From: Rhizophagus irregularis
Lineage: Eukaryota; Glomeromycota; Glomeromycetes; Glomerales; Glomeraceae
NCBI RefSeq assembly: GCF_026210795.1
Contig: NC_089437.1
Span: 2,170,001-2,234,000, forward strand
Reading direction: 5' to 3'
Length of the DNA: 64,000 nt
Shown: positions 57,022 to 64,000 of the stretch, piece after piece
How positions within the stretch are numbered: the stretch's first letter is position 1
Layout: every line of letters begins with the position of its first letter
Translations under genes and position numbers: made by a program
Notes under the pieces: generated by a model
Databases searched by the model: none
What the model saw: only the letters and a program-made list of their open reading frames with translations
Told to the model about the DNA's origin: nothing

Positions 57022-59088
57022 TCATTTTTTTAACAGATCTAAATACTCTTTACTTTTCTTTTTAATCTTCCATTCTAAAGCTTCATGAACTGTTTTTTGA
57101 TCTGGCTGGTATTTATCATTAATTTCAAGGTTTAAAATTTCATCATCTGATTTTTTAACAATGATCGTGAAACATAAGTTGCTTCCTGCCAACTACCTTA
57201 AGCTCCATCCAATATAACATTCTCCATCTTAATATTATCAAATTCAATTGCTATCATTTTGTTGGCACTTGTTTTTACTAAATCAATTGCTTTTCCATTA
57301 AAAAAATCTGAGCTCTGAGAATACATCTGAAATTCTGGCTCAATATCTGCATGAAGAGTGAGAATTAAAGTATCTATAAAAGCTTGTTTCAATACCTCTT
57401 CATTTGGATGCTTAACACTATTGTCCTTTAATGGCTTTAATAAAGTTTTCTCTATAAATCGACAAAGAGGTTCAATGTTATATTCTGCCTCCAAAATTTG
57501 CAGACAATAACGGATGTACAGGTATTAAATCCTCTTCTTTCCAACCATAAATCTTAAATGCCTCTGTAATAAACTCTTTTTTAGCAACACAATTTGGTAT
57601 TTCAAAATTGTGTTGTAATGATGCAGGTGATGAGTTTGGTTGATATGTGATAGCTCCATTATAGAACATGAATGATAATAATGAAATACGATTAATTGGT
57701 AGTTCACGAATATTGGTGAGTTGAAATCGTTGTTCTATGCCATGTTTAGAATTGAGAGGACGTCGATTGAGTGCTTCAGTAAGAATGGATTTTCCAAGAG
57801 GATTGTTAACTATTAAGTCCAATATTGTTTGAGCAGGCAATGTTTGTAGGTCAAAAGGGAAATTATTAAGTGTAGTAAAAATTACTGAAGGATCCCTGAC
57901 CAACATCCATTTCTTCTTTTGGAACATCAATTGTCGATACCGTATGTGATACGTGCAAGTTATTGTAAATTCCTTCGGAGGTCGATTACAAATAAAAAAT
58001 ACCCATCATTTTCCTTCTTTAACAAAAACATTATTTCCTTTTTAATATTATCTGATAAACTATTTCCAAAAATCTTATTTAAGAGAAACTCAATTTCTGA
58101 TTTCTTAAATCTATACAAGTCCCAAAATCCTTTTTTTAGTGTCAAATTTTCTGAAATGTTAAAACCTGAGGTGAATTCAGCCATAACGAAAGGAGTCACA
58201 CCAGTTAGAAAAATACGAGCTATGGATTCATCACAAGCAGTCTTTAACATACTGAAAAATCGTTTAAACGAATTTTCCATTAATTTAATTTTGGCTTCTG
58301 CTTTAATTTTGTTATGAATAGAAAGATCTCGGAGTAGTGGCTGGTTTTTAAGGACAGCATTCATACTATCATCATATTTATCAATGAAAATATAGAGCTA
58401 AAAATACATAAGAATATTAGCTTAGTATTTTCTGAATAGAGATTGTGACTAAATGAAGAACAAATACTTTTTTATCATTCAGTACTATCACGTTCAATAA
58501 ATCCCTGAAATTTGCTAAAGCATCCTTTTCATGAATTTGAAAATGATATTTTCCTAACTCTTGTTTATATCAGAACATAAAGTAGTTCATATTTGAATTT
58601 AAAATTCTGTAAAAATTCATTTCAAATGCTTTGTACGTTTTGTCAGTATAAAGTCCAGAAAAATTAAGTTTGAGAATGAGGAACTTAGATGCTAATGGTA
58701 TAGGATTTTTTCTGATAAATAGATCTTGGAATAATTTCTCAAATCGGTCACTGTTCTTTATATCATAGTAAGAGGACAAAGTAGTGAGAAATAGTGTCTT
58801 TCCGAAATGACGAGGATGTAAGGAAAGGATGGCACAAGCACAAAGAGCCTCTATTTTAGGAATGAAATGAGTCTTATCTAAATAATAACTATCTTCCACC
58901 CTTAAATCTTCAAATAACCCTGATAGATATATTGGTAAAGATTCTGAAGATGGTAATGACTCTGTTGAAATTATTGGTAAAGGTTTTGAAAATGATACAT
59001 TTGATTGAAACTGAAAAAAGTGGCAAGAGAGTAGAAAGCGAAAAGCATAAGAATTTCGCATCCTTGCAAGATTTTGATATAGCCACAA
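57022..59088 (-). pseudogene. AAA-ATPase-like / PD-(D/E)XK nuclease protein, broken
   Basis: The N-terminal AAA-ATPase-like domain (PF09820 type) is seen as DSYYLDKTHFIPKIEAL and RHFGKTLFLTTLSSYYDI (Walker A-like), then after an intron IFIDKYDDS (Walker B-like, about 58390). The C-terminal PD-(D/E)XK/DUF1703-like part has PLLSANFGGRI, LQAFIDTLILTLHA-like sequence and GKAIDLV...MIAIEFDNIK (about 57215-57290), then the tail ALEWKIKKKSKEYLDLLKK to 57022. A TGA at about 58568 and frame shifts near 57965, 57485 and 57195 break it. This family is greatly expanded in Rhizophagus. Possible 5' exons are listed separately. Confidence 0.75.
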
Positions 59089-59281
59089 GTTTAAATAAAA
59101 TATATATATATATCAATCTTTACCATATAAAGAACAAGTAACATTTAAGTGATTTACCCACATGTCTGAAATATGTGCCAGGGTGTTTGCTTAGTATTCA
59201 ATGATCCTAATGTAAAATTTGTAAATATCATTTAAATAAGTTTATAATTTTCAAGAATTTCACATTTCAATTCTACATACT

Positions 59282-60290
59282 TTCTTCTATTTGCTTCAAT
59301 TATGCTCAACTGTTCTTCAAGTATTTTTTCAAGAATGGATTGAGTATTATTTGCATTAGATTTAATATCTAAATCAAAGAAAATTGGTTAGATTTTTGGT
59401 GGCTCTTAGAAATTTTTCCAAAAATAGTATTCCAATATCTTATAATTAGAAATTAAAGATTTCACAATGTAACTGATTGATTGTTATTTATGTTTAGTTG
59501 GTAAATCACTAAACTCATCAAATTTCTTTCATTTAATACTAGTTTCAATAGCTTCAGTTGCAAAAAAAGATTTATTGGATAAATAATCATAAATATTATA
59601 AAGGATTATAAATGATTAAATTTACTTACTTGTCTTTTCAGTATATTAAGATGATATTGCTTTTGTATTTGATTCAGACGTTGATGGCATTGAGTCATTT
59701 TGAATTGATACATTTAGTGAAACTGGTAACTGTTTTAAATTTACAGATCTCCGTTGACGCCTATGAGATAATATTTGATACGGAATACCTTGTTAATCTT
59801 CACATTAAGTTAAATCAATATGATCAACTTTATCCAGATATTTATCATCAGCTTGGTTCTTATTTTTATAGCTCTTTTGATTATTTCTATCAAAAATATT
59901 AATTTATCGTAATGTAAAAATTATTCAAAGAATATATACTTTTTTTTATTATTTGCAATTAAAGGTAAAGTTTTTTTGACCACTAAATTATCAATCTCAT
60001 ATGCATTGAATATTAGGAACTAGCAAATTTTGAGGAATATTATATTTATCAATATCTATATGTTCAAATTTTTCGTTTAATGTAAATTTTTCTCGTAATG
60101 TAGTTTGCCTTTTGGTTTTAGATAAAAGTTGTTTTTTGCTTCTTTCTTTTAATCTAACCTATAAATTTGACGTATAAATAAAATTTATACACATATCTAA
60201 TATCAACAAATATAAAAATAATTGAAATATTACATATTTTTCTTTCTTCCATGCTTTGAAATCATTATTATTTATTCGTTATAACTAAAA
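59282..60290 (-). other. Possible upstream exons of a minus-strand gene (basic, coiled-coil)
   Basis: Three exon-like stretches on the minus strand have protein-like composition and splice-like borders. They are about 60158-60000 (RLKERSKKQLLSKTKRQTTLREKF...YNIPQNLLVPNI), about 59790-59655 (HRRQRRSVNLKQLPVSLN, a Ser-rich end) and about 59370-59282 (NNTQSILEKILEEQLSIIEANRR, coiled-coil-like). A smaller one near 60275-60240 (FKAWKKEKY) precedes them. They could be the N-terminal part of the AAA-ATPase-like gene or a separate gene. No complete model can be made. Confidence 0.35.
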
Positions 60291-60864
60291 AAAAATTAAA
60301 AAAGGGAAAAAAGGTAATGGAATCATTGTAAGTAAAAAAAATAAATGATAATTATAACTAAAAAATTAAGAAAAATAAAAATTAATTGATAATAATAATG
60401 ATACGTGCATCGGAATAGCATTAACTGTTAAATTTTTATAGGTTAAGAAAAAAATAGTTACGTTCTGGAGCATTAGAAAATTTTATTTCCAAACTTTATT
60501 TCGCAGAAATTTGAAATTTGTGCAGTAATAATTGCCTTTAGAAAAAATCACATGGCTTCAATATTTTGAAGAAGTTTTTGCCAAGATCAAAAATATGAGA
60601 GTCAATAGATAAAAATTATAGCATACAGTATAGTGTGGGTGAATGTATTTTATTGCTTTGCTATATATAACATAAAGCTAAATAATCTATTTTTATAAAA
60701 TATTAGGATTAGGATTAAGCTAAATTTATTGCAAAAAAAAATGTTCTACTATGAATTAATATGTCTAATAAAATTCTAATAAAAAAATTTAATTAATAAC
60801 GTTATAAAAAAAAATATTTTATATTAAGTATTAGCATTAGCAAACTAAAGTTCTTTGGTGAAAC
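60291..60864. other. Intergenic, no gene seen
   Basis: AT-rich sequence with A-runs near 60287-60400 and 60730-60815. No ORF or repeat is recognised. Confidence 0.4.
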
Positions 60865-61967
60865 TTAAACGTTAAATTCATCAACTATTGCTTCATGAAT
60901 CTCATAAAGATCCAAATTAAATCCTTGATTCATTTCTTGAGTAAAAGGTCGAATGGTAATATCTCCATCAAAGAGTTCATTTGCTGGGATATTCATGATA
61001 TATATCCCAATACCAGCCATGTTACAAGCAGGGTAGCTGTTTTCAGTAACTGGGTCTCTTCTGCCAAATCCAATAAAGTGATTCTGAGGTACTCGCATGA
61101 TATTGGTAATATAATCTTTAGTTGCCTTATGTGGAGCTGCTGTACCAAATGAGATAACTTGTTCTGGAATCAGTGGAGTCAGGTTTGTACGAACGTATTT
61201 TGCCGCAATTAATGTAATAGTATTGTTTCTTCTAGGCTTAAAAATCTTGATAAACAATACGATTTGGATGGTGGTTCGTTGAGAAAAATATAGTTCCACT
61301 TTTCTATGAAGATCGGGAAGACTCTGGCAGTAACCAACTTCAATTATCATCGTAGAGTATGCTGCTCCTAGGTTATTTGCTGCTGGCATACCAGGTCTTG
61401 GCCTAATACGATTTTTTGGACGAACCCACGAATTTGGCTCTTTCGAACTATTTGTACCTAGAATCAGAGTTGCATTATCTCCGTACTTCAAATCCCAACG
61501 ATTCCATGCACCCATTGCAACTTTTATGGTTGCTGATGCAGTTGCATGAGGAAGAGTAGGTAATTCATACGCTTTGATTGTTCCATTGTCTAAGTATATG
61601 AGTACTGGAAGATTCGGGTCATGTTCATGATATTTTAAATAGGCATCAAGTGATACATTTTTACTTAAAATGAGTTCCCTTGATCCTCTATATTCGTCTG
61701 GTTCTTCTTGAGGTAATGCAAGCAAGCGATTTTTGACTAAAACAAGTTCTTTTGCAAGCAAGCGAACTTTGAATAAATTAAGTTCTTTGGTTTCTTGTGT
61801 ACTTGTAGTCGGAAGAGCAGCCCGAGCTTGAGAACAAGTGAAGTAACAAGGACTATAATGAACTGAATATGAAAAATGTACGTTGATATTTAATAAACTG
61901 TACCAAATAGAGAACTATAAACTTTTCAGTGAGTCTTACCCTCTGCATTGCTGGAAGTCGAGGTCAT
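60865..61967 (-). CDS. Uma2-like PD-(D/E)XK nuclease-fold protein, 341 aa, 2 exons
   Basis: Exon 1 61967-61940 (MTSTSSNAEG) and exon 2 61862-60865; the splice is in phase and 1026 nt divide by three. The central region resembles the Uma2/DUF820 putative restriction-endonuclease fold: YLDNGTIKAYELPTLPHA, then YSTMIIEVGYCQSLPDLHRKVELYFSQRTTIQIVLFIKIF (residues about 178-217), where the E-V pair is the expected nuclease core and the K in HRKVELYF is usual. The last 100 residues (NHFIGFGRRDP, NIPANELFDGDI) are of unknown role. There is no signal peptide. Its frame is intact next to a broken nuclease-type gene. Activity is not shown. Confidence 0.7.
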
Positions 61968-62919
61968 AGCATAAACAATCTTTTATAAAATAGAGAGAGG
62001 GAGAGAGGGAGATTTCGTGAGAAGATTTATTTTAAAGAATAAATGTATTTGTAACAGCCCGTTAGATATCTTATTTGTAACATCCTTCTTTTATCTTTTT
62101 TTAATAATAAATTTAGTATGTGTTTTACAAATAAAATTTTTATATGCAAAATTTAATTTGGAAAACTTTTACTTAATGTACTTAAGACAGTTTCATAGAC
62201 AAAATTTTAAGTTATAAGCAGTTTCTAAAAAATTATTTTGTCTTAGTAACAATTAGATTTATCCTATTTTAAAATTATATTTATCTTAAAACGTGGATAT
62301 TACGTAATATAATTTTCCCTTATGTTTACATAATATCACTGTAGTGAGTCACGTGACAATATATTAATTGCGCAATATTCAAATGTAATAGCTAGGCTGC
62401 TAGGGGATAGTATGATTTCTATAGTAAAATTAGGGATGGCAAAAAACATGTTTTAAAACAATTTTGGCAGTTTAAAACATATTTTAAATGTGTTTTAAAA
62501 CATTAAACACTTTACTAGCCTTTACGACGTAATACATATTTGCAATAAAAATTTAATCACTTTATTATATAATATATATTTAGAGTATACATATGCGCGG
62601 ATTGGACTTTTTTCTATAATATTGTCATATGTGATATGTGAGAAATACTTATTTATTTGTATGTGATTATCACATTATCCTTGTGACAACACGTGTTGTA
62701 ATACATGAAATAGTATGAAAACATGTTATGATAAATATAACACAGCCCAACTAACAATTTTCTTTCTTCCTATTTTGACAACTCTTTTTCCAAAGTTAAT
62801 CATACTCCAATCATATTCATAGTCTCATCTTTGAGTGAACTCAAAAAAGAAAAGTAAACGTATTCTAAAAAAGGAAAAACAAGTAAATTTAAAATTTCAT
62901 GAATTTCTATTTATGTTAA
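61968..62919. other. Intergenic with TCACGTGA and a hAT-like end remnant
   Basis: TCACGTGA at 62349-62356 lies about 380 bp upstream of the Uma2-like gene. From 62425 TAGGGATGGCAAAAAACATG resembles a hAT terminus, and GTTTTAAAACA repeats follow (62447-62502). No matching right end is found. No gene is seen. Confidence 0.4.
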
Positions 62920-64000
62920 TTGCATTTTCACCTTAATGAAGCCAATATTAATAACAATATATTATATTTTAGAATACATTTAATAAGCACAAAATATTAC
63001 AAAATAATAGAATTTAACCTGCTTTTTTATAATAATCCCTATATTATGATGATATTGATAAACCCAGATTTTATAATTTTCCTGATACAAGAAACTACAA
63101 ACGAAGATTTAATTTTAGTAAATGATAGTAGTACAAATCATACATTTTTTCATAATTACCCTTCCAATCCACATATTCATGCTGTTCGGGTGTTTAGTGG
63201 CAAAAATTATTCACAATCATATAAAATTATATCTCTTGGAAGATATCCTACAAAAGTGAAATATACTAAAAAAGAAAAAGTGGTAGCTCATAAGATTCCA
63301 GATAATTATCAAATAGAAACAATGTTAAATAGATTAACAGTTTTATGTAAAACACAGTATCAATTTTCACGTAAAGTTACTGTTAAATATACCATTGAAC
63401 GGGTGGATGAAAATGGTCAAAAAGAATCAAGATACAGTTTATCATCAGCTGGGTCTGCAAGTTCCTTATTTCTAAATGTAAATTTGACAATTTTTACAAT
63501 TGAATTATATTTTTCTTTTTTTTTTTAATAAGAGCGCAAAATATGAATTATGTTTTTTCAAGTAGTAACGCTATTTTATATTTATAGAAAATATGCAATA
63601 AGCCTACTTCACATGTTTCTGGTACAATACTTTTCAGGTTTGACATAAGTTTTCTGCAATAACTTTGTGAAATGATTGCCCAACAATCACCTATTACACC
63701 AGTTAATCGCAAATGATTCTTTAATGAACTTACATTAAGATCACAAAAAAATAAGCGAATTTCAATAGTTGGAAAAGATATTGCAACACAAACTATGAAA
63801 ATTCTTAAAGAAAATAGATTTATATTTACATCTGAAGAAATTATTGCAACTGTTGAATCAATAATACTTAGGATTAACAGTGAAATTGTTGAATTACATT
63901 TTGATTTTAATAATACAGCTGATGATGACATTAAACATTTAGATTCAATTGTTCGTGCATGTGATGAAACATTAATTTCACGTGATGGGTATCGCAGATT
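62920..64000 (+). pseudogene. Unrecognised gene, broken, running off the window
   Basis: A frame open to 63528 looks protein-like from about 63090: ETTNEDLILVNDSSTNHTFF, HAVRVFSGKNYSQSYKIISLGRYP, QFSRKVTVKYTIERVDENGQ. The residues before that are Ile/Asn-rich and may be non-coding or intronic. A second stretch in the plus direction, from about 63590 to the end (KPTSHVSGTILF, KNKRISIVGKDIATQTMKILKENRF, DIKHLDSIVRACDETLISRDGYR), continues the theme but has stops near 63659 and 63715. I do not recognise the family; a repeated lineage-specific gene is likely. Confidence 0.4.

Noticed and set aside
59612-59902. Plus-strand 96-aa ORF
   Set aside because: The minus strand of the same stretch has more protein-like, spliced-looking segments; the plus ORF has no features.
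63548-63931. Minus-strand 127-aa ORF at the window end
   Set aside because: The plus strand here reads as a continuing, stop-damaged coding segment; the minus ORF appears to be its shadow.

Overview
The window is nuclear DNA of an AT-rich, intron-rich, transposon-laden early-diverging fungus. The best match is an arbuscular mycorrhizal Glomeromycotina genome such as Rhizophagus. The reasons are short GT-AG introns with TACTAAC-like branch points, fungal housekeeping genes, abundant hAT and Tc1/pogo elements with LINE relics, and AAA-ATPase-like/PD-(D/E)XK and Uma2-like nuclease genes of the kind expanded there. The organism call is inference from gene content, not from a database match.

Layout. 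1-4260: a virus-like island with visibly higher GC. It holds a broken family B DNA polymerase relic, a Cys/His plus IQ-motif ORF, a small ORF split by a retroposon, an unknown ORF and an F-box relic; large endogenous nucleocytovirus-like regions are known in Rhizophagus. 4260-41000: stacked mobile elements. These are an ORF1-only retroposon family (5 copies or fragments), a complete hAT element with its target duplication (5072-9573), a Tc1 element with a stop in its transposase, a second hAT, and a third hAT (20175-29045). The third hAT was invaded by a CACTA-like element, a retroposon and several MITEs. Further right lie RT/RNase H LINEs and pogo-like elements built of palindromic iterons. 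Two LINEs and a SINE-like sequence sit at the same nucleotide position inside those pogo-like elements.

42000-55200: a compact block of host genes: a LAMMER kinase, a Crz1-like zinc-finger/Myb regulator, a LysM protein with a cysteine-rich head, RLP24 and SNU13 (divergent pair), and NEDD8 and SDH1 (divergent pair). All splice junctions given here were checked for phase and give unbroken proteins of the expected family length. 55200-64000: MITEs, a broken AAA-ATPase-like/PD-(D/E)XK nuclease gene, an intact Uma2-like nuclease gene, and a broken unrecognised gene running off the end.

How it works together: the host genes cover signalling (LAMMER kinase, calcineurin-type regulator), ribosome and snoRNP biogenesis (RLP24, SNU13), cullin modification (NEDD8) and respiration (SDH1). 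Both divergent pairs, and the kinase and Uma2 promoters, carry a TCACGTG core. The most unusual signals are: (i) tandem modules made of a hairpin holding the branch point, a pyrimidine tract, an AG, a ~35-nt mini-exon and a GTAAGG donor, present in two unrelated transposons; (ii) a LINE and a GC-rich 974-bp SINE-like unit with two tRNA-like promoters that share one exact insertion site in a DNA transposon; and (iii) one 8-bp target used by two adjacent hAT-type elements.
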